NCBI GenBank assembly: GCA_013396995.1
Contig: VWZP01001440.1
Location: 2,870,740 to 2,934,739, forward strand
Origin: Dicaeum eximium
Taxonomy: Eukaryota; Chordata; Aves; Passeriformes; Dicaeidae
Length of the DNA stretch: 64,000 nucleotides
Direction of reading: 5' to 3'
Shown here: piece after piece, positions 38,532 through 49,963 of the stretch
How the letters are laid out: the number at the start of each line of letters is the position of its first letter
How positions within the stretch are numbered: the stretch's first letter is position 1
The notes under the pieces: generated by a model
What the model saw: only the letters and a program-made list of their open reading frames with translations
Told to the model about the DNA's origin: nothing
Database searches by the model: none
Translations under genes and position numbers: made by a program

Positions 38532-40057
38532 GGAAGAAGAGAAAGCTTGGGAACAAGTACAGGTCTTGAGAGTCACAATTCCTCTGAGCAAATGTTTTTT
38601 TTCTGCATAATGCTTCACTGTGATTTCTTTTATGTAAAAAGAAAATGTGCAGCGTTGTTGTGGCAAACAAATTTTCAGACATATTTGCTTCTTCTACATA
38701 TGAATCATGCTTGGACTTGTACCAGTATGCTTGGACTGACTTAAAATAAACTCTAATATTTTTACAACATGATCCTGCAAAGTTCCTTTGTGTTCTAACC
38801 CCAGAGGGATTATTCTGGAGGAGATGAGCAATGTACTTTTTAATATTTTGTTTCTTCCCAGATAAGACCACTATTCACATTAACAACTTCACTATTTCCT
38901 AGACACTAATTTGAACTTTGATGTATTGCCATTTTTATTGACTTTCTTTTTCCAGTTTTTAGAATTTTAACAGAGTCTGCACAAGTGTTCCCATCAAAGC
39001 CAATTTGGAATTAATCTTTCAAGTAGGAGCTCATGTCACAGTATCAGATGTTCTAGTCACTAACATAGTGCATCTGCTAAATTTCCATCATCCCAAAAGA
39101 TTGTACTTCTGCTTTAAAAAAAGCACTGACATTTTTGCCTGTCAATATTTTCTCATTGCTCGTGACATAGTTGTTCTCAAAACTCGCAGTGAATCCTTTC
39201 TCTCTCCAAATACACCATAATTATGCAGGAATGAAAATTAGATTTAACACATATAATTGCCATAATCACATATATGGACTGCTTTTTTAACTTGGAACAA
39301 ATCCTTTCCCCAGTTTTTCCCTTGCTCCAGTAAATACCCACAGATCACAGTAAATAAACTGAAGGTCCAGTGTCTGCATCATCAGACCTTCCTTTGACCA
39401 AGCTGTGCAGAGCCCCACTGGCTTTCACTCTGAAGCTATTTGGAAAGGATCCTAATCTACGTTACCAATCGGTGTGCTGTCTTCCATTCCCTATGAAAGA
39501 TGTTCTAAAGGTGAAGTCAATTAAGGCTACCAAGTTTATACGAAGCAAAATTAGTCAGTGAATCATCCTTCTGCATTTGCATATAGTGCTTATTCTATCT
39601 TTTAAATTCACCAAATAGGCAATAAGGATGCCATTTATCTCACAAAAAAAAATTAGACATTGCTGGTATATAGTTATATCTGATCTCATCACCTTGGGCT
39701 CCCTCTCTAGCCAGCCAAGAGACTGGTCTGTTGGAGAATGACTAATCTGAACTACAGGGTATATCTAATTTGGGCAGTAAAATTCTAGGCAGAGACCGAA
39801 CCAAAAACTCAGTACTGTGTGCATAACCAAAGAGTGAGCCTCCAAAGGACTTTCTCTCAATTAAAACAAGATCTTACACAGAACATTATTCAAACAGCCC
39901 TCTTTGATTGTTCCCATTTTGATTATTTGACATACAGTGAAAAGAGCGTGATAAGGTGAAAGTTCTTAAAAGAACCAAAGAACATACAATGACAAACTAC
40001 TAAGTTTATAGAACCATATTGATTTTTAAAGTTTTATGATGATGAATGTCTTTCATT
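38532..40057. other. AT-rich noncoding stretch
   Basis: No gene was seen. The 123-aa minus-strand frame at 38500-38871 overlaps a MIR-like fragment at its end, has no recognisable domain, and is of a length expected by chance. Confidence 0.5.
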
Positions 40058-40084
40058 AGTAGTACTACTGCTATTATTAATAAT
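40058..40084. repeat. Two adjacent 12-bp perfect palindromes
   Basis: AGTAGTACTACT (40058-40069) and ATTATTAATAAT (40073-40084) are each identical to their reverse complement and are separated by GCT. The segment can also be read as imperfect triplet repeats (AGT, ACT, ATT, AAT). Single 12-bp palindromes are expected about 16 times per 64 kb by chance; two within 27 bases are less so. Confidence 0.6.
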
Positions 40085-40198
40085 GATTACCATCTATGAT
40101 GATTCTTACACAGAGGGGAAATGCTGGTGATGATCTGTAATGAAAAAAAGTGCAAAAGATCTTTCCAGATCCTGAATGTTTTTCATTTGGTTTTGCAG

Positions 40199-40525
40199 TT
40201 TGGTGAAACATGTTCAGAAAGGAATCTCACAGTGATGGTGAAGCAGCTGCCCAGCACATCTCTGGTGCAGTTCTGCCCTTCCTGTACAAAACAAACTGTT
40301 GCACTGCCTGAAGAAACCACAGGTCTAGGAAGGAAACCTCAATGGTTTTTTTCTGATAATGATTCCTTTGTGAAAGAAATCTGTTCTCTTTGTAACAGAA
40401 TATGTTCTTCCAAAACTGGAATTCTGATGCTTAATAATGCCACCATTTCATATATCTGGTGGCAGCCATCAAAGATATTTACAAGGCAGCACAAATCATC
40501 TGCCCCATCTCAGTTGTTTACTTAG
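40199..40525 (+). other. Weak candidate exon or chance open frame
   Basis: A good acceptor (CATTTGGTTTTGCAG) ends at 40198 and is followed by an open frame of about 109 codons that ends at 40525. The frame is open upstream to an ATG at 40121, for 134 aa in all, the longest outside the GC island. It contains several cysteine pairs (CPSC, CSLC) but no spacing that I can assign to a zinc-finger family. No strong donor lies inside the open part. The first good donor word is GTGAGT at 40713, after the stop. Length is compatible with chance. Confidence 0.13.
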
Positions 40526-42007
40526 AGCAGTTGCCATCCTCAGCTGTTTTCCCTCTATTGTTAGCTTTGTTTCACATGCTATGGATAAAGTTTTTAAAAA
40601 CTCATCTTTGTCTGAAGCATTCTCATTTCACTAGGGTCTTTCTGAGTTTTCAGACCTCCTCATATCAGGAGGGGGAAATCATCTGCCTGTGTGAAAAGTC
40701 CAAGTTCTCAGCAAGTGAGTAAAAATTCCTAAGAGGCTGTTTTAAGTTGTTACAAAAGTTCCCTGACAGTCCACCTAATATTCAGATTTTTTTTTTCAAA
40801 TTGAATGCTAGTGTTTCTTTGATCATTCGCTTTTCCTTTCCACAGGGTAGTACCAATCTGACAGGGAAAATCATGATCTGTGTTTATATAGTCTAATAGG
40901 AACTGTCAAAACAGCCACCAGTCAATCAGTCATCTGTCTCTCATTTTTCAAAGCATTTTATAACTCTTTGTGGACTTGTACAGGTTCCAGACAGATATGG
41001 CACAAGATACAGTTGATTTAGAATGTCATGCATTAACAATGAAAACCTTCAAGGACTCTTTCTTTGTCTCATTATGCAACAGAAGGAAAAGTGCATAGCA
41101 GGGAGCATACTAGACATGAATAGACATGATTTTTTTTCCTGAGTCCTTAACATGTCATGAAACATAAGTCATCTTGATCTGTACCTAATGTAACTCTGAA
41201 TGGCTCATACAGCTCACTTGCCCAGAGGTGCTAAAGAGCTTTAAAGTGTAATATTGCTCTTATATTGCTGACCTCTTTGTTCCCTTGGGAATTGTTTCAA
41301 GTTTCTCTTCCATTCTGTCAGAGAGAGCTCTCATTGCCTAGAAGAGTGCTGACTTTCTGTCCTGCATGTCCCAGACAGACACCTACTTGTTTGTGGTTGC
41401 AGCAAGGAGCAGCACCTGTCATTCTTTGCATGTGCTGCACACGTAGTCTGAGAACAGGTCATGTGAGAGGACTGGAGATATTCTCATCAAAGGACCACCA
41501 GTCATGCTTTTACATTCTACCTGTATTCCATATTTTCACCTGGATGTATAATTTAGGACTATTTTAAGCCTAAGATCAAAGGTTCTCTCTCCAGCTTAGT
41601 TTGCAGAAAACAAGCCTACACTGAACAAGGATCCGTCAAGGTAAATTATTTATAATCATATATCACTTAAACTGAAAGGATCTGGAACAGTTTCCACATC
41701 GCTTACACATGTTGTTAACTTCTTGACCCTCTGCCACTGAAGAAGCTATTATGTTGTTCTTCCAGGAAGGAAGGAATTGGATCTTTCTAGATCCAAAGTT
41801 AAATGAAATGGGACCAAGCATTAAGAGGCTGATTTCTTTGAGGCTGAAAACAGACATTCAATTGTTTGTGAACATTGGGGAATGAGTCAGGAAATCAAAT
41901 TAAATGTTAAATCATGAGCATCTTTCTCCAATACTAAAAGGAAAAAGTATGAATAAAGTATTGCACCATAGGACATCCAAGGAAACTGTCTCCTTCCATT
42001 TGTCTCC
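40526..42007. other. AT-rich noncoding stretch
   Basis: No gene was seen. Open frames of up to 100 aa (41265-41567, +) carry no recognisable domain. Confidence 0.5.
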
Positions 42008-42098
42008 AGTGGTGGGAATGCTTGATCCTGACTAAATGTGGAAGCAAAAACAAGATGGTCTCTCAAGGTGTCTCTGCAGGTCTGTGTTTCTGTGATTC
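42008..42098 (+). repeat. CR1 LINE 3' end remnant
   Basis: The segment has the order of a CR1 3' untranslated end: AGTGGTGGGAATGCTTG, then GATGGTCTCTCAAGGTGTCT, then the terminal TGTGTTTCTGTGATTCC, which resembles the short ATTCTATG-type terminal repeat of CR1. It is 5'-truncated, as most copies are, and diverged. CR1 is the dominant interspersed repeat of birds. Confidence 0.6.
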
Positions 42099-42562
42099 CA
42101 AATTCACAGAGAATTCAGACTTTAGCATAACACACAAAGGAACCTTAGTTTACAAAGAGCCCTAACCAGACTCTGATCTAGTTGGTCCAATCTTTGCCTA
42201 GCAAAATGTGCTGGTCTATAAATCCAGGCCTGCTTTTCACAGTTTCAAATAACTTTATTTCAGCTTGAAGAATTCAGAGATTTCATCTCCTCTAAGGGGC
42301 AGTTAGAAAAATTGTCATAGCTAATAGCTTTTACCACTTTCAATGTCTAATGATTTACCTCCCAAAATAGGCAGAATATACATGCCACCTCCTTACAATA
42401 ACCTTACAAACAAATGTTCAGTAACACATAATGAGAAATTAATGAGATGGGACTGAACAGAGAAGAAAGGAAAGGTGAAATATTATTAGGATTATGTATG
42501 TCTACTTACTAAAAGCTCTTAAAAAGGCTGATGGACTAAAAAGGGTGCTTTCAGGGGAGGAG
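42099..42562. other. AT-rich noncoding stretch
   Basis: No gene or recognised repeat. Confidence 0.45.
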
Positions 42563-42683
42563 TCAAATGCATATATTTCTGCATTCCATTTGCTGCAAAT
42601 AAGCAGCTGGCATTTTGCTGAATTTTAGTAATTCTTGTTATGTATATGCTGCAGCTGAAATGATGTTTAAAACATATTTGGCG
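42563..42683. other. Candidate conserved noncoding element
   Basis: Complex, non-repetitive sequence with two E-box words of the CAGCTG type (about 42604-42609 and 42651-42656) and a TAAT word. The texture is like that of conserved vertebrate enhancers. This is a visual impression without alignment. Confidence 0.17.
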
Positions 42684-45600
42684 TCTTTGCGTTTGTGGGT
42701 TTTTCTTATTCTCTTAGTCCTTCAATATTCTAAATGATCCAATTCATTTTTTTACAGTTGGGGTTTCACTTTATATTTTATTCATGGTAAATGCATATCC
42801 ATAAATACATGTGCATGTACACACAGACAGAGAAAATCCTTTTACTGAGACATTAATGACTTCTGTTTGCAAAAGATAATTTTGCTAAAGCCTTGGTACC
42901 TTCTCAAATCTTAACATGTGGCCCCTAATAGGTAAATGAAAAACTTGTTATTGTATAAGATTTCTATTACCATCAATGTACAAAACTGTTTTAGAGAAAC
43001 AAAACTGGCTAGCATGATAAGTGTATGGTTAGCTGCAATACAATTCCATTAAATTTTACTGCATTTCTTCCATATTTATGCCATCCCATTAACTTACCCT
43101 GTATGTACACCCCTTGTGGAAGGAATGATGGCAGCATATATGATCTTGGGAGGAGAAACGTGCTCTTTGGATGATAATCCACAAAAAGACAAAATGCCTG
43201 GCTTTATTGCCAGAACTGGGAGAAGGATTTGTTGTACTATGCACCCCTGCCCCAACAACTAATGAGAAAGCTTAAAAGGCAGAAAATCTCTCTTGTTAAT
43301 TGCAATGTCAGTAATAGGAAGTGCATCAAAGTAAGGATCCTTTTTCCTCCTTCTAATCTAATTACGAAAAGTTCAAGAAATCATCTGAATAAGCAAAATT
43401 CACAGGAGAAATTAGAAAAAACTCAGAGCCATAGAAATGCAATAACATATGCCTTCTGTCCAGCGCAGCCGTGTTTTGCTCCTATGAAATAGAGGCTCAG
43501 CTTCCAAAGCTGCTGACATCACATAAAACACTTTCCCCCCATATTCATACCTAGGTTAGCTACCCTAAGTTCTGACAAACATCTTAATCATGCTTGCATT
43601 TGTATTCCTGGAATTATTCTCATTTATATCAAATTTAAACACTCAGCGTAGATAAAACTTTGAAGGTCTGGTTTTACACATGGATATCTCCCAGTTTAAT
43701 TGGTGTACAGAGTGTAGTAAATGTAAACCAAATTCATTCAGCACTAAAAGTGACACAATTGACCTGGAGACAGATTCTGACGACAGTCTCATTGATACAA
43801 GTGGTAAAAGAGGACTAAAAGTGCTCTAAGAGTGGCTAACTTAGTGCTAGTCCTAGTAAGCTTGGAATGCTAATAGAAATATTTTTAGTCTGAATCAGGA
43901 TGAATATATATTTTTTAATTACATTTCCAAGAGGCCTGATGACTTTCTGACACAAAATTTGGCTTATGTTCAGAACATTTTGATTTTGTTAATTTAAATA
44001 TAATTATATGCTGGAAAATAGACAACTCACTATTTGAGAGCTTTTTTTTTAATTGTAATTTTTCATTTGTTTTGAAATAGAAAAGCTCTACATGTTTCAG
44101 AAATTAAAAGATTGGGGTTTAGATGACCTTAGCTAATGAATTTGAGATTCATCTTTCAGTCAGTCTACACCAAACTGTACCTTGGTTAGTTACCTATTTA
44201 ACTGAAAACTTCACCAGCTGTACCTTGCATCTGGCAAATCAGTACATAAAAGGTAAAAAATCAAAAAGACACTTTTCACATCACAGTAGGCCCAATATAA
44301 ATCTTTGTGAAAGTATGTAACTTAGTGAAAAACATATTCAGAGTGAGACAAACTTGAGAAATTATGGAAAGGATCCTTAGGCACACTTCTCTGTAGTAAC
44401 CAGACATAATGTTAAATCTAATACTCAGAAGCACTTCTCCTCAGCAAACTCAAATGTAGATGCTGACACTGTTTCTTTCACGCTAAGGGAGATCTTGTTT
44501 ATTTTTCCTGGGAGAAGGAGGTGCCAATCCAAATAAGTATTAAAATTTTAAGTGCATGTCCCACTTTTCTTTACTAGAAGCAAACACATTTAGCATCAAG
44601 CTACTGTTACAGTAATATGAGCAAAAAGGCTCTGGGATTTCACAGTTAAGTGGAAAAAAACACAACCTATCTCAGTTTGCAAACACTGCAGGGTTCATAA
44701 AAGTTTGACAATAAAGAAAAGTCATATACAAAGATCTAAAAAAATCTAGACTTTGCAATTTCAGCTCTTCTGGAATCAGCCTGGGTCTTGTGTGACTTCA
44801 TTAGATGCTAGCTACTGAACCGCAAGAAACACTACAGTAGCTTTGTTCAAATAGATTTAGCTCCACATTTGAAATCTACCAAGCTGAGGAACAAATTCTT
44901 AATATATTCCTTTTCACTGTGGAGAGGAAGTCCAGCTTCAAGTGGAAGTGCCAACACAGTGCCAATCTGGCATGTCCCAACTGCTTCAGCAACCCAAAAC
45001 AATGTCTTCACATGGTATCATATAATTCAAGATATTTCAGCTTATTCAGAGCTACCTCAAGGATCTATGATCTGCTTTGCTGCCAGGATTTGCATCATAC
45101 AAATGACTCTCAAGAGCTGGTGGACAGAACAATAATTGTGCTGGGAAAATCAGATCTGAGTCAAAAATTAAGATGTTTGTTTAGCTCATGGAGTCTCAGG
45201 GATGCCTGGCCTTAGCCACTGCTGGTTACTGAAAGATTCTCAATATGACAGTTGTGGTCTTGAGAGGTGCAAGATTTCAACTCTTACAAAACCTAGACCA
45301 ACTCTACATGAGCTGTGTAGTTCTGCAGACAGGTAAGTCTCCACAGCCCCTGAGATGCCAAGATTTCCAGATTACTGATTTTCATAGCTGACTGTTCCTG
45401 AACTTTCTGCAAAATTCAGAAATTTCTTCAGGCAGGACAGAGAATAACCTCCTCAAATGATTTGTAAAAAACTTTGCTCCTGCACACCAGTTTTCAAATT
45501 TATCCCTGATTTAGGGGAAATTCAACCCCCTGATTTACATTGAGGGATTTTATTTTGTGTTTCGTTTTGTGGGAGCTTTACCACAAGTTTGGTATTTTCA

Positions 45601-46210
45601 TTTAAGGCCATTCTATTATTTTCTGCATCATTTTTTCTTTCGTGTCACAAGCTCAGATTTGTTTTGAACCAAAGTATCCTTCTGGGATTAATAAGAGATG
45701 TTAGATCAGTACTTTTCTCCTAGACTTGTGCTTTCCTACAGTGAGGGCAAAAGAGGCATAACTGTTCAAGGCAATCATGTTTTCCTCTCAGTGCTGTGTT
45801 TTATTCCTGGTACTGATTACAGAAGTGCAAAGAACAATTAGAAGTCAGACCACATCCTTCCCTAAGTATTGAACCCTTGCATAGCTTTCAGCACATTTGA
45901 ATTTATCAGCCTCATGAAGGAGCACAGAGCATGTAAACGGATTTACAAGTCCATTTAATGAGTATTGTTCTGTACTGGGATTGTATAAATTCTGCATCTT
46001 TGCAAGTACCTACTTACTTGTAAATATAAGGAAAGTTCACAGTCATTCTCAAAACTTCTAATAATGTTCTAATCATAGCTATAAAACAGAAAAAAAGTGG
46101 AATGGAAAGGATCTACAGAAGAATTCTGAAGTGATCCAACAACCTTGAGAGGCAAGGTTATCAAAACACTTCAAAAGCTTGCATAATGGTTTTACTTTAT
46201 TTTATTGCAG
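42684..46210. other. AT-rich noncoding stretch
   Basis: No gene was seen. Overlapping plus-strand frames of 88 and 98 aa at 44869-45215 share the same bases in different frames and have no recognised domain. A donor-like GTAAGT is present at 45328, without a good acceptor. Confidence 0.5.
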
Positions 46211-46300
46211 AAGGGTTGTTTAGGTCAAATGGATATAAATATTTACTTCCCGGAGATCTGTGGACTTGGGCAGGTGACCTTAGCATTTACTTCTGAAGAT
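46211..46300 (+). other. Candidate exon with alternative donors
   Basis: A strong acceptor (TTTTACTTTATTTTATTGCAG) ends at 46210. Two donors follow: CAG then GTGACC at 46274 and GAT then GTGAGT at 46301. They give 63 or 90 bases, both multiples of three. The first frame is open throughout and runs from KGCLGQMDIN to GLGQVTLAFTSED. Another frame is also open for most of the length. I recognise no protein. No partner exon with matching phase can be fixed by eye. Confidence 0.17.
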
Positions 46301-49190
46301 GTGAGTTTCCCATGTCTCTCTGATAGAGTGCTTTATATAATTTTGAGGTGGTATTAGTTATCTAGCTAGGTATTAACTAATTTAGATAAAAGTGGAAGAC
46401 ACCTCAAAACTGATAAAAGCAAAAAGATTTCCTTAAAATACTAATCCCAGATCAAGCAGAGAGCCTGGCTCAGCAAAGCCGATGTGACTATCAGCTTGCT
46501 TATCTTCAACCTTCTAAGAAAGAAATCTGAAAAGAGGCAGCAAAAAAAAAAAATTCCATTGCTCAAAAAGGTGCACACAACACCATTAGTTTGTTTTTTA
46601 AGAAGACTGATATATGGGCAGGTTTACAATGGACCAAAATTTTCTTACAATTTTGACTTATAATATTGATAGGGTTTTTTTTTAATTTACTAATGTAAAC
46701 AATACATAAACAGTCACATTAAAACGTGTCATTGAATCCTATGGCAGAAATCATTTTTATCAGGAAATTTCCCCAGGGTTATACCTAATGCATAAGTGTC
46801 ACTGTTTAAGAAAGTAATTTAAATGTCTATATTCAATGGTTTTATCTCTGCAGCTCTATGGAAATGTTGCTATAACACTGGAAACCATGACAACTGATTC
46901 CAGTCTCTGATTTCATTACAAGGTTACATCTTACCCAGCTTCATGAACCTTTCATACAAGATGGACTTAATAATTTCACAACTGAATCTTTTCAAAAGTA
47001 CATGGTTTAATACAAAAATACTGCTCCATTTGGTCTCTCAATTTAATGAAGTCACCATTACATTGTTACTGCCATGCTTTCCCAATTGTTGTCCAGTGGT
47101 GCCACTATTTTTTTGACAAAAACCCAAGCAGAAAAACGTTCAGATACAAAATACCCTCATGAAATAAACTGTGTGAACTTATGCCCTGAATACACACCTA
47201 TATCTAAATATGGGCCAAATCTGTCCCATAAATATATCCTTTTTAGGGGTTACACTTTGCTAATTGAGTGGCTTTTAATACGTGTTTCCAAGTTTCACTA
47301 AGTCACCAGCCCCCACACGTGGAAGTCTGATGTTCCTGTCATTCTTCAGCATGGACCTGTTTTATTTCATTTGTTGCTAAGTCTTCATAAAATGTTGGCA
47401 CATGCTGGGAGAGTGCACTAAACATCAAGCTGTTACCTTGACCACTATGACCATTCCTTTTCATTGTGCTTCTAAGAATGGAATGCTTTAAAAATTCACA
47501 GCTTAAGACTGCTAGTCCTGATGATTTAAGAGTTCCCTACAGTTAAGAACACATCCAAAACAGAGGCAGGGTTAAGCAATTCTCCTCTGATTATGTTGGT
47601 ATTTTTGATTACAGTCTTTCACTTCTGAATTACATCCTTTTGGTCTGATCATGAAGAAGCCTAAAAAAGTAATCTGGAATAGGTGACTTCCGTCAGATCT
47701 GAGGCATGGGCAGAACCTCTCTCAGAAGATACAGCTTTTTCCTAACACACTCCTAAATACAGACTGCCATAATTTATTGTGCCAATTACTACGTTAGTAC
47801 TTATCCAGCAAAACAGAAAAGTTAAAAATTACTTTGAATGCATTCTGACAATCTGTTCTCCCCTGTAACCCTCTGTGGTTACTAAATGCAAAATTTGAGA
47901 GTAGATAACCACTGACCTTGATCAGTCATGATCAATACAGCAGTTTGATTTTGACTGAAGGTAGCTGCAGGTACCAAGCAGTTTCCAATGTTTGACTATC
48001 TAAGCCAAAGTTTTACAGTCAGAATCACAAAGTGTTACAATTAACATTTCAATTCAAAAGGGAATGTTTTGAAAATATTGCAGGTTGCAAGATTGATGAA
48101 TAAATAAATACTTTCATTCTGATATGTAATTTGAAAAGAGAACAAAAAGGTTTAGTCAAAACAGAACTGTTCTTTTTATCACAGCACAGAATTAAAAAAA
48201 AAAGTTGTTGCTCAATGAGTGGTATATTTTACCAGATCACATCTCTATTTTTCCTCCTTTCCTATTTTTATTTCATGTTTAATCTTACTCTAATTTCTAC
48301 CTTTCATAGCACTGGAGATTGCTAATTCTCTTTTTCAAATCTCCTTCCAACTCACTTTCAAGTAACAGCAGTTTTGCAGCTGTCATTTGCTTATCAGGAG
48401 AAAGCAGGTGAGCCTGTAGTACTTGGGAGTTCGAGAGTTTATACTTCTGCCAGATACTGGTTCGGAGAACTTGGGAAGTAGATTAAGATCAGTTCACTGA
48501 AAATAGTGCATGAATTTGCCTCACCAATTTGAGTCGTGCCATATTTAATTTTGATATTTTAACAGTGGAAGTGCACCGGTATCTGCAATTGAAGTCACTG
48601 GGAAATGCACATGCTCAGTAACTCCACCAGTTATTATTTTAATACTTTGCCATTGTTTGCTTCTTTTTGAGATAATGAGCAGCTTTCACCTATGAATTGA
48701 TGTAGGCTCTAAGCACAAGTCAGAAACATATGTCACTGTCAAACTGTGCAATGCAGCACAACCCAGTGCAAGGCTGCTTTTGCATGTATTCCTGAGCCTC
48801 AGCTCATGAAAGAAGAATGAGTGCCAACTTCTGAAAGGTACCAGTAAGTTACTTCAGCAAATAAAAAGTGGGAGGACCTTGATTACATATGAAATATATG
48901 TATTTTACTATCATAGATTTGGTTCATGTACCTTTGTCTTGTGGAATGATAGGGAAAGAAATTTCTTGTATTTCACTTACTCTTGCTGAGGATAGAGCCA
49001 GACATCTCATCCTTTGCCACCACCAGGCAGTGCAGAAGCTTTCCTTCAGGTCTCTACACCTCATGTCCTAAAGAGGCAAATATTATAATGAAATTAATCC
49101 AGAGAAACACAAAGAGTTGGGTGAAATCCCAGACTTTCTGTAGTCAAAGTTTTGCTACTGACTTCTCTTTATCTCTATATCTCTCTTCAG
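46301..49190. other. AT-rich noncoding stretch
   Basis: No gene was seen. A weaker exon-like segment, 48380-48407, lies between a TTTTGCAG acceptor and a GTGAGC donor. It is only 28 bases long and has no other support. Confidence 0.5.
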
Positions 49191-49234
49191 CTCTACAGAA
49201 CATGGATACAGCTCAGAAGTACAAACAAGAAGAG
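49191..49234 (+). other. Candidate 44-bp exon with strong splice signals
   Basis: A long pyrimidine tract (TTCTCTTTATCTCTATATCTCTCTTCAG) ends at 49190, and GAAGAG is followed by GTGAGA at 49235. One frame is open in both flanks and reads LQNMDTAQKYKQEE within the segment, a charged, helix-prone string. The 44-base length would shift phase between neighbours. It is one of the two best isolated splice-site pairs in the window, but no family is recognised. Confidence 0.2.
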
Positions 49235-49700
49235 GTGAGAATGAATATGATGCTACCCCTCAGATACATTTGGGCAGGAAGGCAAATTCTGTGCTGCTCA
49301 TCTTGAATGGGCCCTAAAGATAACTTTCAGGTGTGCATCTGTTAAAATATTCCATGCACTCTATAGTGGATTTATGTGTTTAGAAGCAACATATCATTAC
49401 ATTTTAAAATAAACCTGTGATTTTAATTCTTTGTCTAGACTGTGGTTCCAAAGAGCCCACTCTATTTTCAGTCATCCCAAAATTCAGAGGTGCATTTATT
49501 ATAAAATTTTAATGGCAGTGACTTAAATCCTGCTCTGGAGTATGAGTAGGGACAGCTTCTAATTAACAGGTCTATTTGGGGTTCATCTATTTCCCAACAT
49601 TTTACTTTCGCGTTTAACTTCTTCCCTCTCTAGCTTTACTTCATTGATCCTTGTCTTGCCACCTTCTAAGGCTTTATAATTCTATCCTTTATTTTTATGG
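49235..49700. other. AT-rich noncoding stretch
   Basis: No gene or recognised repeat between the candidate exon and the CR1 fragment. Confidence 0.45.
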
Positions 49701-49963
49701 TTACCTTGAAAGTGTTTATAGACTGTAGAAGGTATTTATAGACTTTGATCATGTCCCCCCTGAGGCTGCTCTTCTCCAAGCCATATATTAGTTTAGTTCC
49801 CTGCACGTTAGCTCACATATCTCATTTTCCTTTGTGTGCACCTGTTTTTTTTGCCCTGCTTTGTAGTTTTTCCTGATTGTTCTATGTGCTTCCACATTGT
49901 AAAAGCCATCATAATACATGACACAGAATTCCAGACGTTTTTCCCTCCAGTGCTACGTAAAGC
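49701..49963 (-). repeat. CR1 LINE fragment, antisense
   Basis: On the plus strand the landmarks appear in reverse-complement CR1 order. First is ACCTTGAAAGTGTTTATAGAC. Next is GATCATGTCCCCCCTGAGGCTGCTCTTCTCCAAGCC (matched in parts). Last is ACACAGAATTCCAGACG, then CCAGTGCTACGTAAAG. These correspond to the CR1 3' region with 'GGAGAAGAGGAG...' and 'CTGGAATTCTGTGT' on the minus strand. The middle is more diverged. It is a 5'-truncated, inactive copy and a main reason for calling the source a bird. Confidence 0.85.

Noticed and set aside
38500..38871. 123-aa minus-strand frame
   Set aside because: No recognisable domain, overlaps a MIR-like fragment, and its length is within chance expectation for this composition and window size.
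46357..46375. Word resembling part of miR-9
   Set aside because: Only a partial match with no opposing hairpin arm.
48380..48407. 28-base segment between TTTTGCAG and GTGAGC
   Set aside because: Very short, with competing AG words upstream and no second supporting signal.
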